A DNA stretch of 48,784 nt, taken from positions 1-48,784 of the forward strand of contig JAJDVH010000207.1 in the NCBI GenBank assembly GCA_022826185.1, given 5' to 3'. The notes under the pieces are model-generated. The model had not been told where the DNA came from. It saw nothing but the letters and a program-made list of their open reading frames with translations, and made no database searches. The position numbers and the translations under genes were made by a program. Position 1 is the stretch's first letter, and each line of letters opens with the position of its first letter. Positions 33,796 through 43,145 of this stretch are shown here, one piece after another. Origin of the DNA: Alphaproteobacteria bacterium. Lineage in GTDB: Bacteria; Pseudomonadota; Alphaproteobacteria; Bin95.

Positions 33796-34886
33796 AGGTT
33801 GACGGGACCGCCTATCGCAGCATCTGGCCGGAAGCGGACGGCCGCGCCGTACGCATCATCGACCAGACCCGCCTGCCGCACCGCTTCGAGACCGTGCGGC
33901 TGGAGTCGCTGGAGGACGCCGCGCATGCGATCCGCGCGATGCTGGTGCGCGGCGCCCCGCTGATCGGCGCGACGGGAGCCTACGGCCTCGCCCTCGGGCT
34001 CGCACGCGACGCTTCCGACGCCGCCCTCGACGAAGCCTTCCGCACCCTGCTTGCCACCCGCCCGACCGGGGCCAATCTCGCCTGGGCGCTGGAGGATGTG
34101 GCCCGGACGGTGCGCCCGCTGCCGCCGGGGGAGCGCGCCGCCGCCGCCTTCGCGCGCGCGGGCGAAATCTGCGACGAAGATGTGGCGATCAACTACGCCA
34201 TCGGCGAGCACGGCCTCGGCCTCATCCGCGCCGCAGCCGCGCGCAGACAAGGCCGGCTGAATGTCCTGACCCACTGCAATGCCGGCTGGCTGGCCACGGT
34301 GGACTGGGGCACGGCGCTCGCGCCGATCTACCGCGCCCATGACGCCGGCATCGAGGTCCATGTCTGGGTGGACGAGACCCGGCCGCGCAACCAGGGCGCG
34401 CATCTGACGGCCTGGGAGCTCGGCAGGCACGGCGTGCCGCACACGGTGATCGTGGACAATGCCGCCGGCCACGCCATGCAGCGCGGACTGGTGGACCTCT
34501 GCATCGTCGGCACCGACCGGACGACCGCGACCGGCGATGTCTGCAACAAGATCGGCACCTACACCAAGGCGCTGGCCGCCCATGACAACGGCGTGCCCTT
34601 CCATGTCGCGCTGCCGGGCCCGACCATCGACTGGACGGTTTCGGACGGCCTCGCCTCGATCCCGATAGAGGAGCGCGACGCCTCCGAGGTGCAGCAGGTC
34701 TGGGGGCGGACGGAAGCGGGCGATGTCGCGGCCGTCGCCGTGACGGCGCCGGGCTCGCCCGCCGCGAATTACGCCTTCGACGTCACGCCCGCGCGGCTCG
34801 TCACCGGCTTCATCACCGAACGCGGCCTCGCCGCCCCCGACGGCCTCGGGCGGCTCTTCCCGGAACGTCTCGCCGCCGCCGAATAG
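33792..34886 (+). CDS. mtnA: S-methyl-5-thioribose-1-phosphate isomerase
   Basis: This 364-aa enzyme turns methylthioribose-1-phosphate into methylthioribulose-1-phosphate (EC 5.3.1.23). Conserved blocks are [40 protein letters not shown] with the catalytic Cys, [18 protein letters not shown] and [20 protein letters not shown] with the catalytic Asp. It is translationally coupled to mtnP. The later salvage genes are not in this window. Confidence 0.95.
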   Translation: MKVDGTAYRSIWPEADGRAVRIIDQTRLPHRFETVRLESLEDAAHAIRAMLVRGAPLIGATGAYGLALGLARDASDAALDEAFRTLLATRPTGANLAWALEDVARTVRPLPPGERAAAAFARAGEICDEDVAINYAIGEHGLGLIRAAAARRQGRLNVLTHCNAGWLATVDWGTALAPIYRAHDAGIEVHVWVDETRPRNQGAHLTAWELGRHGVPHTVIVDNAAGHAMQRGLVDLCIVGTDRTTATGDVCNKIGTYTKALAAHDNGVPFHVALPGPTIDWTVSDGLASIPIEERDASEVQQVWGRTEAGDVAAVAVTAPGSPAANYAFDVTPARLVTGFITERGLAAPDGLGRLFPERLAAAE

Positions 34887-35259
34887 CCCGGGAACCGGCC
34901 TTTGCGCCCCTTCGTCGTTCCAGCCCCCCTTTCGTCACCCCGGCCCCCGAGCCGGGGTCCATCCATGGCTCCCGATGCCGTCTTGGCCGGTGGAGAACAA
35001 GCTCAGCCGCTGAAGTTGCCGCCAGAACTGAGGCTGGGCCCCGGCTCGGGGGCCGGGGCGACGGTTGGGGGCATGCGTTCCGAAGCCACCAAAGACAGAT
35101 GCGTGAATCCGGTAGCCCCGGATCTCCCCCGGATCTCCCCCGGATCAAGTCCGGGGGAGGCCGCTTCACTCCGTCCGGGGCGATGAACCGGGGCGCTGAT
35201 TGCCGAGAGCCCGTTGCTTCGCCAGAATCGAATCGCATTCGACAAACGGACCCGCTCCC
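34887..35259. repeat. Intergenic region filled with REP-like palindromic repeats
   Basis: CGTCACCCCGGCCCCCGAGC at 34933 and onwards pairs with the complement ending GGGGCCGGGGCGACG at 35063, with few mismatches. A run of CCCCCGGATCT units at about 35117-35162 follows. Such GC-rich palindromes are common between genes in this group of bacteria. No gene is seen. Confidence 0.65.
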
Positions 35260-36339
35260 ATGCCCACGATCCGCCATGAGAACCTGCGCGCCGTCGCGCG
35301 CGCCGTCTGCGCCGCTGCCGGAAGCGCCGGGGAGGAGCCGGCCGATGTCGCCGACAACCTCGTCTATGCCAACCTCACCGGCCATGACAGCCACGGCGTC
35401 GGCATGCTGCCGCGCTACATCAGGGCGGTGCAGGAGGGCGAGCTTCGGCCGAACATGAAGATCGACCTGCTGGTGGACATGGGCGCCATGCTGGTGGTGG
35501 ACGGCAAGGCGGGCTACGGCCAGTCGGTCGGCAGGCAGGCGATGGAATTGGCCATCGAGCGCGCGCACGAGCATGGCGTCTGCGTCATGGCCGTGCGCCG
35601 GTCGTTCCACCTCTGCCGCATCGGCGCCTGGGGCGAGCAGTGCGCGGCCGCCGGCCTCGTCTCGATCCACTATGTCAATGTCGTCGGCCATCCGGGCCTC
35701 GTGGCGCCCTGGCGCGGCTCGGACGCGCGCTTCGCCACCAACCCCTACTGCATCACCATGCCGGCGACCGGGGCGAACCCCGTGACCCAGCTCGACATGG
35801 CGACCAGCACCGTCGCCCACGGCAAGGTCCGCGTCGCGAAGAACAAGGGCGAGCGGATGGCGCCGGGCATCCTGATCGACAACCGGGGCCGGCCGACAAC
35901 CGACCCGAACGTCATGTTCGAGCGGCCGATGGGCGCGATCCTGCCCATCGGCGAGCACAAGGGCTACGGCATGGCGCTGATGAGCGAGATGATGGCGGGC
36001 GTGCTCTCCGGCGGCCAGACCTGCCGGCCGGAAACGGACCATGAGCAGGACACGATCCTGAACAACATGCTCTCCATCGTCTTCGACCCCGCGCGGCTGG
36101 TCGAGCCCGGCTTCTACAACAGCGAAATGGACGCCACCATCGCGCACGTAAAAGCCTCGCCCCCCGCCGACCCCGCGCTGCCGGTCCTCGTCCCCGGAGA
36201 CCCCGAACGCGCCACCCACGCCGAACGCAGCCGGGACGGCATCCCCGTGGACGACGAGACATGGCGGGAGCTGGAGGCGGCGGCGGTGTCGGTGGGCATC
36301 GAGGCTGTGGAATTTCGGCGGATGGCGGGGGTGAATTGA
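35260..36339 (+). CDS. Malate/L-lactate dehydrogenase family (Ldh2/YlbC-type) oxidoreductase
   Basis: This 359-aa NAD(P)-dependent 2-hydroxyacid dehydrogenase belongs to the family distinct from classical lactate dehydrogenases. Typical blocks are YANLTGHDSHGVGMLPRYIR, RRSFHLCRIGAWGEQ with the probable catalytic His, ATNPYCITMPATG, LDMATSTVAHGKVRVAKNKG and GEHKGYGMALMSEMMAGVLS. The ATG at 35260 has a weak ribosome-binding site. The TGA stop is also the first bases of a repeat element (TGATACCA). The substrate cannot be told from sequence. Confidence 0.88.
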   Translation: MPTIRHENLRAVARAVCAAAGSAGEEPADVADNLVYANLTGHDSHGVGMLPRYIRAVQEGELRPNMKIDLLVDMGAMLVVDGKAGYGQSVGRQAMELAIERAHEHGVCVMAVRRSFHLCRIGAWGEQCAAAGLVSIHYVNVVGHPGLVAPWRGSDARFATNPYCITMPATGANPVTQLDMATSTVAHGKVRVAKNKGERMAPGILIDNRGRPTTDPNVMFERPMGAILPIGEHKGYGMALMSEMMAGVLSGGQTCRPETDHEQDTILNNMLSIVFDPARLVEPGFYNSEMDATIAHVKASPPADPALPVLVPGDPERATHAERSRDGIPVDDETWRELEAAAVSVGIEAVEFRRMAGVN

Positions 36340-36569
36340 TACCAACCATCTCCATGTGGGACTCATGTCTTCTTTCCGCCATTCCCGAACGTCCCCCCGT
36401 CATGCCCGGACTTGTTCCGGGCATCCATGCGGCCGTCCGGGTTAAGCGGCGAAAGTGGATGCCCGGAACAAGTCCGGGCATGACGAGGAGAGGCGTGACA
36501 AGGAGAGGCGGCGACTGGGGCGGCGGGCGCCGATTCGCCATGAGTGTCGGTCAACGACCGCGGATATGA
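36338..36569 (+). repeat. MITE-like palindromic element, copy 1
   Basis: It begins GATACCAACC with GGACTCATG shortly after and ends GGTCAACGACCGCGGATATGA, like the element at 39883-40082. The centre is a perfect 29-bp inverted repeat (36399-36427 and 36456-36484; core CATGCCCGGACTTGTTCCGG) with a 28-nt loop. It follows directly on the Ldh stop codon. Confidence 0.7.
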
Positions 36570-36575
36570 GGGGGA

Positions 36576-36977
36576 CTACCTGCCCGGGGCGAACGGATTG
36601 ACGATAACGAGACCGTCGATCCGTCGTCCCTCCTGAAGGTCTTCCGTCAATAGGGTTTCGCACCCGGCCTGAAGCGCCGAGGCGACGATCAGCGAGTCGT
36701 AGAAGCTGAAGCCGTGCGCCTCGGCCAGTGCAACGGCGGCTTCATGCGTCTCGATATCGAGAGGTCGAATCGAGTCGAACAACTCGCGCGCATCTGCGAG
36801 TGCTGCCGCAACGATGTTCCACTCCAGCCGGAACTTCCGCCGCAAGACGTTGGCGAACTCGTTCAGCACCTGCACGCTGATGATGCCGCCATCTGCCAGT
36901 ACCTGGCGAGCCCGGTCGCCCTTCTCGCCGGATCCCTGTGCGTACACCAGAACATTGGTGTCGAAGAACGCCATCAT
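36576..36977 (-). CDS. PIN-domain toxin (VapC-type)
   Basis: This 133-aa predicted RNase toxin has the acidic PIN residues: D6 in FFDTNVLVYAQ, a mid acidic pair in LNEFANVLRRKF and a distal D in FYDSLIVASALQAGCETLLT followed by EDLQEG. The start overlaps the end of the antitoxin gene. Length and operon order are normal for VapBC. Confidence 0.9.
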   Translation of the reverse strand: MMAFFDTNVLVYAQGSGEKGDRARQVLADGGIISVQVLNEFANVLRRKFRLEWNIVAAALADARELFDSIRPLDIETHEAAVALAEAHGFSFYDSLIVASALQAGCETLLTEDLQEGRRIDGLVIVNPFAPGR

Positions 36978-37204
36978 CGGGCGTTGGCTTCATCCCGGTC
37001 GAAGGCGTAGTCGGAGGGAATGGGCAGGGCGCGGGCACGCATCCGTTCTATGGCACGCAATCTGCGTGCGTCTCTGGCGATAGCAAGGCGTCCGGGATCG
37101 GCGGACACGATCTCAAGACGGTCGCCCGCCTTCAGGCCGAGATCGTTCACAATTGCTTTGGGCAGCCGCACCGCCAGACTGTTGCCCCATTTCGAAACCC
37201 GCAT
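36974..37204 (-). CDS. AbrB/MazE-type antitoxin (VapB-like)
   Basis: This 76-aa protein has the swapped-hairpin AbrB DNA-binding fold: MRVSKWGNSLAVRLPKAIVN followed by LGLKAGDRLEIV. The C-terminal part (ARALPIPSDYAFDRDEANAR) would bind the PIN toxin. GGAGG precedes ATG 37204. Its stop overlaps the toxin start (ATGATG). Confidence 0.9.
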   Translation of the reverse strand: MRVSKWGNSLAVRLPKAIVNDLGLKAGDRLEIVSADPGRLAIARDARRLRAIERMRARALPIPSDYAFDRDEANAR

Positions 37205-37386
37205 GGATATCCTCCGTAGATATACATCTACTGCAAGTATATCCTAAGCATTTCCCGCCCGGCATCAAGTCGAATTCGTTTCCGGAGCGCGGACAAGTCG
37301 CGCGCTCTTCTACCGGTCCGGCCGGCCTGAACCGCTCGCGCATCGCATCTGGAGATTGCGCCCGGCGCGTGGCAGGCTGGGCGGCC

Positions 37387-38199
37387 ATGACGTTCGTTTC
37401 CAACGCCCGCATGTATGCCGTCAGCCCCGCGGCCGAGGCGGAGTGGAAGGCGTTGATCGCGCATGTGGCGGAAGACGCGGGCGCCTCGTTCGACTATCTG
37501 GCCTACAAGGCGCCGCAGCCGCTTGAGGAGTTGTGGCGCCGTCCCGATCTCGGCTGCGTGCAGATGTGCGGTTATCCGATTGCGCTGGGGATTGCCGAGG
37601 TCGCGCCGCTGGCCTCGCCCGTGCCGGCCGCGCCCTGGGCCGGGGGACGGGCGGTTTACCGGAGCGACCTGATCGTGCGGAGGGACGCGCCCTACGCCGC
37701 GCTCGCGGACACGTTCGGCGGCGCGGTCGGATGGACCGTCGAGCATTCGCATTCGGGCTTCAACGCGCTGCGCCACCATCTGCTGCCCTGGCTCGGCAAG
37801 GGCCGGGCGCGGCTTTACGGGCAGTCGGTCGGCCATCTCGTCACGGCGCGGCGCATCCTCGACAGCGTGCTGGACGGCAGCATCGACATCGGGCCGCTGG
37901 ACGCCTACTGGCACATGCTGATGCGGAAATACGAGCCCGCGATTACGGAGGGCGTCCGCATCCTCGACTCGACCGGGACCGCGCCGATGCCGGCCTTCGT
38001 CGCGGCGCCGGCCCTGCCGGAAGACACCGTCCGCCGCCTGCGGGACGCCTTTGCGGCGGCGCATAGGCGGCCCTGGTTCGGGCGGTTCCGGGAGGCGCTG
38101 CTGATCGAGGGATTCGAAGCGGTCACGCGGGAGACCTTCGCGCCGACCCTGGAATGGGACCGGGCCGCCCGGGACGCGGGCTATGCCGTGCCGGCGTGA
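37387..38199 (+). CDS. PhnD-like phosphonate/phosphite-type substrate-binding protein
   Basis: This 270-aa protein resembles the Phosphonate-bd (PhnD) family of binding-protein folds: MYAVSPAAEAEWKALIAHVA, LGCVQMCGYPIALG, VYRSDLIVRRDAPYAALADT, GQSVGHLVTARRILDSVLDG and IDIGPLDAYWHMLMRKYEP. No signal peptide is visible from ATG 37387, which is unusual for a periplasmic binding protein. It may act in the cytoplasm, or the real start may be missed. No ABC permease is adjacent. Its TGA overlaps the ATG of the TPR gene. Confidence 0.8.
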   Translation: MTFVSNARMYAVSPAAEAEWKALIAHVAEDAGASFDYLAYKAPQPLEELWRRPDLGCVQMCGYPIALGIAEVAPLASPVPAAPWAGGRAVYRSDLIVRRDAPYAALADTFGGAVGWTVEHSHSGFNALRHHLLPWLGKGRARLYGQSVGHLVTARRILDSVLDGSIDIGPLDAYWHMLMRKYEPAITEGVRILDSTGTAPMPAFVAAPALPEDTVRRLRDAFAAAHRRPWFGRFREALLIEGFEAVTRETFAPTLEWDRAARDAGYAVPA

Positions 38200-39875
38200 T
38201 GGCTGAAACCGGCGAGAGCTACGGTTTCGACCTCGGCCCCTGGACGCGGAAGGTCTCGACCACATCGGAGGCCGCGCAGCGCTGGTTCGACCGCGGACTG
38301 AACTGGAACTTCGCTTTCAACCACGACGAGGCCGCCGCCTGCTACCGGCGGGCGGCGGAGGCGGACCCCGCCTGCGCCATGGCCCGGTGGGGGATCGCCC
38401 ATGCGTCGGGCCCCTTCTACAACCGGGCGTGGATCCGCTACTCCGACGCCGAGATCGCCGAAGTGCTGCCGGTCTGCCATGAGGCGGTGGAAGCCGCGCT
38501 GGCGCTCGCCGGCAACGCGGCGCCGGCCGAACGGACGCTCATCCAGGCGCTCGCGAAGCGCTACCGGAACGGCCATGAGAGGGACCGCGCGGTGCTGGAC
38601 GCCTGGCACCGGGACTATGCCGACGCGATGCGCGACGCCTGCCGGGCGCATCCGGACGACCCCGACATCGCCGCGCTCTATGCCGAGGCGGCGATCACCT
38701 GCACGCCGCGCAAGCTCTGGAACCTGAAGACGGGCGAGCCCGACCCGGACGCGCGCACGATGGAGGCGATGCCGGTGCTGGAGCGCTGGATGGACCGGAT
38801 CGGGCAGGGCGGCCCCGTCCATCCGGGCATTCCGCACATGTATATCCACACGCTGGAAATGTCGCCCTTTCCCGAGCGCGCGCTGAAGGCCGCCGACATG
38901 CTGCGCGGCTACGCGCCCGATGCGGGCCACATGGAGCACATGCCGGCGCATATCTACGTGCTTTGCGGCGACTTTGCGCAGTCGGTCTCGCAGAGCGAGC
39001 GCGCGGTCCGCGCCGACGACAGATATCTCGCCTATGCCGGGGACGGGAACTTCTACACCACCGCCCGCTGCCACGACCTCCACCTGTTCATGTATGCGGC
39101 CATGTTCCTCGGCCAGCACGGCAGGGCCGCCCATGCCGCCGGGCGGATCCGCAAGGTGGCAAAGTCCGAACTGATCGCCCGGAGCGCGCCTTTCATGGCG
39201 TCGATCCTGGACGGCTATTCCGCCATGTGCACGCATGTCGCGGTGCGCTTCGGCCGCTGGCGCGAGCTTGCCGCAGCGCGCGGGCCGGACGAGCCGTCAC
39301 TGCGCCCGATCGGCGCCGCCATGCACGCCTACGGGCAGGGGGTGGCGCATGCCGCGCTCGGTGATATCGATGCGGCGGAGGCGGCAAGGGCGGCGTTCGA
39401 CGAGGCCGCGGCGGCGATTCCCGAAGACGCGATCTTCCTCAGCAACACGGTGCGCGACATGCTCCGCGTCGGCGAGGCCATGCTGGCGGGCGAGCTGGAA
39501 TACCGGAAGGGGAACAACGACTGCGCCTTCGCCAGCCTGCGCCTCGCGGTCTCCCGCGACGACTCGCTCAACTACACCGAGCCCTGGGCCTGGATGCACC
39601 CGCCGCGCCACGCGCTGGGCGCGCTGCTGGCCGAACAGGGCCTGTTCCGCGAGGCCGAGGCCGTGTTCCGCGAAGACCTCGGCTATAGCGGGGGCCTGCC
39701 GCGCTGCTGCCAGCATCCCGACAATGTCTGGGCGCTGCAGGGGCTCGTCGAATGCGTGGCGCAGGCCGGCGACGCCAACGAGCTCCGGCTGTTGCACCAG
39801 AGGCTGGAGTTCGCGAAAGCGCGCGCCGACATCCCCATCGACAGCGCCTGCTTCTGCCGCGCCGCCGCAGCGTAG
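38199..39875 (+). CDS. Tetratricopeptide-repeat protein
   Basis: This 558-aa predicted soluble protein is made of helical TPR-like repeats (WFDRGLNWNFAFNHDEAAAC, then YRRAAEADPACAMARWGIAH). A conserved core is HPGIPHMYIHTLEMSPFPER, ALKAADMLRGYAPDAGHMEH and MPAHIYVLCGDF. The HMEHMPAHIY segment is typical of a widespread uncharacterised TPR family. It is coupled to the PhnD-like gene by TGATG overlap. The function is unknown. Confidence 0.83.
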   Translation: MAETGESYGFDLGPWTRKVSTTSEAAQRWFDRGLNWNFAFNHDEAAACYRRAAEADPACAMARWGIAHASGPFYNRAWIRYSDAEIAEVLPVCHEAVEAALALAGNAAPAERTLIQALAKRYRNGHERDRAVLDAWHRDYADAMRDACRAHPDDPDIAALYAEAAITCTPRKLWNLKTGEPDPDARTMEAMPVLERWMDRIGQGGPVHPGIPHMYIHTLEMSPFPERALKAADMLRGYAPDAGHMEHMPAHIYVLCGDFAQSVSQSERAVRADDRYLAYAGDGNFYTTARCHDLHLFMYAAMFLGQHGRAAHAAGRIRKVAKSELIARSAPFMASILDGYSAMCTHVAVRFGRWRELAAARGPDEPSLRPIGAAMHAYGQGVAHAALGDIDAAEAARAAFDEAAAAIPEDAIFLSNTVRDMLRVGEAMLAGELEYRKGNNDCAFASLRLAVSRDDSLNYTEPWAWMHPPRHALGALLAEQGLFREAEAVFREDLGYSGGLPRCCQHPDNVWALQGLVECVAQAGDANELRLLHQRLEFAKARADIPIDSACFCRAAAA

Positions 39876-39882
39876 CGCGGAT

Positions 39883-40082
39883 CATACCAGCGGCGCCGAC
39901 TTCGGACTCATGAAGAGGTCCAAGCCCCATATCGTCGCCCCGGACTTGATCCGGGGCCCATCTCCGGACCGTCCCACATACCGCAAAGGCGGGAGATGGG
40001 CCCCGGCTCTCCGCTACGCTCCGGCCGGGGCGACGGTGGGGGTGGGCCCTGCCATCGGTTCCGGTCAACGACCGCTGGTATC
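39883..40082. repeat. MITE-like palindromic element, copy 2
   Basis: The ends are inverted: ATACCAGCGG at 39884-39893 and CCGCTGGTAT at 40072-40081. The interior has CGTCGCCCCGGACTTGATCC with its near complement ending CCGGCCGGGGCGACGG. The GGTCAACGACCGC segment near the right end is shared with copy 1. The right end supplies the TGA stop of the leftward creatininase gene. Confidence 0.75.
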
Positions 40083-40800
40083 AGGCCTCCTGGCCGAAGG
40101 TCTCGCGCACTTCCGCCGCCATCGCCTCCACCATCGCCGCGAGCGCGGCCTCGCCCTTTGCGGCCGTGGCGCGGGTGGGGCGGCCGACCGTGCCGGAGCG
40201 GCTGTAGGCGGCGAGGCCCCTGACGGCGAGGAGCGGCCGCTCGGCGAGTTCGTCGGCGGCGTCCTCCATGCGGACCAGTTGCGGCCAGCAGTGGAGCAGG
40301 ACCGAGGTTTCGTATTCGCCGGCATGCATGTCGTCATGCACGCTCGTCTCGATGCCGGCGGCGGCGAAGGCGGCCTCCTGGATATGCCGGCCGGGGCCGA
40401 GCCAGACGCGAGGGGCCTCCAGATTGGCTTCGCGCGCGAGATGCGCCAGCACCAGGTTGCCGCCATGCGCGTTGACGATGGCGAGCCGCTCGATGCCGGC
40501 ATGCGCGAGGCTCGCGCGGATATCGCCGACGACGGAAGCGAGCGTACCCGCCGCCAGCCAGACCGTGCCGGGAAAGCCCGCATGCTCCTGCGAGCAGGAG
40601 ACCGGCAGCACCGGCAGCAGCAGCGCGTCCGTCTTCTCCGCGAGCCCGGCCGCCAGCGCGCCCGCGATCAGGCTGTCGGTGGCGAGCGGCAGGTGGCTCC
40701 CATGCTGCTCGAACGCGCCCACCGGCAGCACGGCAAGCGCGGGCCGGCCGACATCCGCAGCGGTGCGGGCGAAGAAGGCTTCCGGTAGCATGCCCGCCAT
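40081..40800 (-). CDS. Creatininase-family amidohydrolase
   Basis: This 239-aa metal-dependent hydrolase of the creatininase/MftE/FAPy-deformylase family has metal-binding motifs LPVGAFEQHGSHLPLATDSL, IVNAHGGNLVLAHLARE and MHAGEYETS. Substrates in this family vary (creatinine, formamidopyrimidines, mycofactocin precursor), and none can be chosen here. It is divergent from the acyltransferase gene, with a 21-bp gap between the start codons. Confidence 0.88.
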   Translation of the reverse strand: MAGMLPEAFFARTAADVGRPALAVLPVGAFEQHGSHLPLATDSLIAGALAAGLAEKTDALLLPVLPVSCSQEHAGFPGTVWLAAGTLASVVGDIRASLAHAGIERLAIVNAHGGNLVLAHLAREANLEAPRVWLGPGRHIQEAAFAAAGIETSVHDDMHAGEYETSVLLHCWPQLVRMEDAADELAERPLLAVRGLAAYSRSGTVGRPTRATAAKGEAALAAMVEAMAAEVRETFGQEA

Positions 40801-40821
40801 CCTATCAGGAGGCGCCGCCCG

Positions 40822-41769
40822 ATGCTCCTGCCGACCTCGACGCTCTTCGAAAGCGGCCCGCTCGAACTCGAACGCGGCGGGAGACTGGAGCGGCTCGCCG
40901 TCGCCTATGAGAGCTGGGGCCGGCTGGACGCGGACGGCGGCAATGCGATCCTGGTCGCGCACGGCTACACCTCGAACCCGCACGCCGCCGGCCCCGGCGG
41001 CTGGTGGGAGCCGCTGATCGGGCCGGGCCGGGCCATCGATACGGACCGCTGGTGCGTCGTCTGCCCGAACATGATCGGCTCCGCCTACGGCAGCAGCGGG
41101 CCGGTCCGGGGCCGGCCCTTCCCCGACATCGAGGTGGCCGACATGGTGGCGGCGCAGGGCCGGCTGCTGGAGCATCTGGGTGTGCGCCGGCTGGCGGCGG
41201 TTATCGGCTTCTCCTATGGCGGCCACCTCGCCTTCGAATGGGGCAGCCGCCATCCCGACCGGGTGCGCGCGCTCGTGCCGGTCGCAACGGGCATTGCCGG
41301 CCGGATGGGAGAGGAGCGCGCGCTGGCGCTGGAGGCGCGCTTCGCCGGCCTCGACGACCCGACGGAGGAGCTGGAGCGGCTCAGGTTCGAGACGCTGGAG
41401 CGCTACGGGGACCTCGACTGGTTCTCCGACCGGCTCGGCTCCCGCGAGGCGGGGCGGCGGGAGGTGGAGGCGCTGGCGCGGAAATGGGCGCGGGAGTTCA
41501 CGCCGGAGTCGCTGGTCGTGCTGGCGCGCGCAGCCGCCCGCTTCGATGGGCGGCCGCGCACCGGCGACATTCGCGCGCCGCTGCTCTATGTGCTCTCCTG
41601 CAGCGACGCGCTGTTCCCGCCTGCGCTTGCCGAACCGACGCTCGCGCTGCTGGGCTCCAATGCTTCGTATTTCGAGATCGACAGCCTCTACGGCCACCGC
41701 GCCCCGAGCCGCGACTGGGCCAAATGGGCGCCGACGCTGGCGGCATTCCTTCGCGAACATGCGGGTTGA
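40822..41769 (+). CDS. Homoserine O-acetyltransferase (MetX)-like alpha/beta-hydrolase
   Basis: This 315-aa alpha/beta-hydrolase has the MetX layout: NAILVAHGYTSNPHAAG, CVVCPNMIGSAYGSSGP, the nucleophile elbow VIGFSYGGHLAFEW, the acid region LYVLSCSDALFPP and the His in IDSLYGHRAPSRDW. The elbow is GFSYGG instead of the usual GGSMGG, so it may be a MetX-like enzyme with another acceptor. AGGAGG precedes ATG 40822. It is followed by a methyltransferase gene 16 bp later. Confidence 0.85.
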   Translation: MLLPTSTLFESGPLELERGGRLERLAVAYESWGRLDADGGNAILVAHGYTSNPHAAGPGGWWEPLIGPGRAIDTDRWCVVCPNMIGSAYGSSGPVRGRPFPDIEVADMVAAQGRLLEHLGVRRLAAVIGFSYGGHLAFEWGSRHPDRVRALVPVATGIAGRMGEERALALEARFAGLDDPTEELERLRFETLERYGDLDWFSDRLGSREAGRREVEALARKWAREFTPESLVVLARAAARFDGRPRTGDIRAPLLYVLSCSDALFPPALAEPTLALLGSNASYFEIDSLYGHRAPSRDWAKWAPTLAAFLREHAG

Positions 41770-41784
41770 GGGCGCGCGGCGGGC

Positions 41785-42540
41785 ATGAAACCCGACTACG
41801 AACGCATTGCCGGGGACTATCGGGAGGCCCGGCCGCGCTATCCGGAGCGGCTGGTTGCGATGATCGCCCGCTGGCTGCCGGACGGGCCGGTCGAGGCGCT
41901 GGATGCGGGTGCGGGCACCGGGATCGGCACGCGCGCGCTTGCGGGCGTTCTGGGGCCGCGGGCCTCCATCCTGGCCGTGGAGCCGAGCTCCGCCATGCGC
42001 CGGGAAGCGGAAGCTGTGCCCGGAATACGCTGGCGCGACGGCAGGGCGGAGGCGCTGCCTGCGCGGGACCGAAGCATCGACCTCGTCTTCTCGGCGCAGG
42101 CGTTGCACTGGTTCGACCGTCCGGCCTTCTGGCGGGAGTGCGGGCGGGTGCTGAAGCCGGGCGGCGCCGTCGCCATCCTCTACAACAACCGGGACTACAG
42201 GCGGGACGCCTTCGCCAGCGGCTATGAAGACCTGCTCGAACGCCACAGCCCCGGCTACCGGCGCGATTACCGCGAATTCGATATCCGGGGCGAGCTGGAC
42301 GCGCTCGGCTGGACGGCGCGCACGCATGAGGAAAGCGAGGCCTGGACGAGGCCGATGCGCGGGCACGCCTTCATGGCGATGTCCCGCTCGTCCTCGCGGG
42401 CGCAGGCCGCGCGCGACGCCGCCGGGGCGGAGGTCTTCGACCGCGAGGTCGAGGCGCTGATGAACCGGCACGCGAAGGCCGACGGATCGGTCGAGGTCCT
42501 CTACCGCTGCGTGCTGACGCTGGCCCGGAAGGCGGGCTGA
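41785..42540 (+). CDS. Class I SAM-dependent methyltransferase
   Basis: This 251-aa cytoplasmic enzyme has the SAM-binding motif I EALDAGAGTGIGTRAL, acidic motif ILAVEPSSAMRREA, motif DLVFSAQALHWFDRPAFWRE and motif RVLKPGGAVAILYNN. It is similar to the UbiE/Tam-type Methyltransf_11 group. The acceptor is unknown. Confidence 0.88.
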   Translation: MKPDYERIAGDYREARPRYPERLVAMIARWLPDGPVEALDAGAGTGIGTRALAGVLGPRASILAVEPSSAMRREAEAVPGIRWRDGRAEALPARDRSIDLVFSAQALHWFDRPAFWRECGRVLKPGGAVAILYNNRDYRRDAFASGYEDLLERHSPGYRRDYREFDIRGELDALGWTARTHEESEAWTRPMRGHAFMAMSRSSSRAQAARDAAGAEVFDREVEALMNRHAKADGSVEVLYRCVLTLARKAG

Positions 42541-42547
42541 GGCCGGG

Positions 42548-43135
42548 CTACAGCACCGTCACCGCCCAGCCGGCGTCCGAACGGTCAAAGCGGAGCGGCA
42601 GGGCGTTGGGCGCGAACTCGTCCCGGAACGCGACGCCGAGCGCGGCTGCGATGACGCGCAGATTGCCGCCATGCGCGACGATGCAGGGAACATCGCCGCC
42701 CGAGAGCGCGTCCGCCGCCGCAGCCTTCGTGCGCGCGACGAACGCCTCCAGCGTCTCGCCGCCGGCCGGGCGGGCGCGCCAGTCGAGCTCCAGCGCCGTC
42801 TGGCCGACAAGCTCCCCGAACAGCCGTTCGCCCAGCCGGGGCGTGGCGTTCATCGGCACGGCCAGCCCGCGCGCGGCGGCCTGGGCGGTCTCGTAGGCGC
42901 GCGGATAGCTGCTGGCCTCGATGCGGGTAATGTCCCCGGCCTCCGCCAGTTTCCCTGCGGCGCGCTCCGCCTGCGCCCGCCCGGCTTCGTTCAGCGGGAT
43001 GACCGGGCTCTGCACGATGAAACTGGCATTGCCGGCGGTCTCGCCGTGCCTCAGAAAGTAGAACCGCCGCACCCCGGGCCGAAGCGCCGGCGGCGCGGCG
43101 GCGAGAGCCCTCAGCTCGTCTCCGCCCCGGATCAT
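42548..43135 (-). CDS. Histidine phosphatase (phosphoglycerate mutase-like) protein
   Basis: This 195-aa enzyme has the RHG motif FYFLRHGETAGNASFIVQSP, the second basic block YPRAYETAQAAARGL and the second catalytic His in VPCIVAHGGNLRVIA. I take ATG 43135; the longer frame from 43222 runs inside the CoA-transferase gene. The gene lies 10 bp after the CoA-transferase stop in the same direction. Substrate unknown. Confidence 0.87.
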   Translation of the reverse strand: MIRGGDELRALAAAPPALRPGVRRFYFLRHGETAGNASFIVQSPVIPLNEAGRAQAERAAGKLAEAGDITRIEASSYPRAYETAQAAARGLAVPMNATPRLGERLFGELVGQTALELDWRARPAGGETLEAFVARTKAAAADALSGGDVPCIVAHGGNLRVIAAALGVAFRDEFAPNALPLRFDRSDAGWAVTVL

Positions 43136-43145
43136 CGCGGCCGCG

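Noticed and set aside
34933-35162. CRISPR array
   Set aside because: The units are palindromic and unevenly spaced, with no spacers of constant length and no cas genes.
40801-42471. Upstream extension of the creatininase frame
   Set aside because: It runs antisense through the acyltransferase and methyltransferase genes. The family start lies at 40800.
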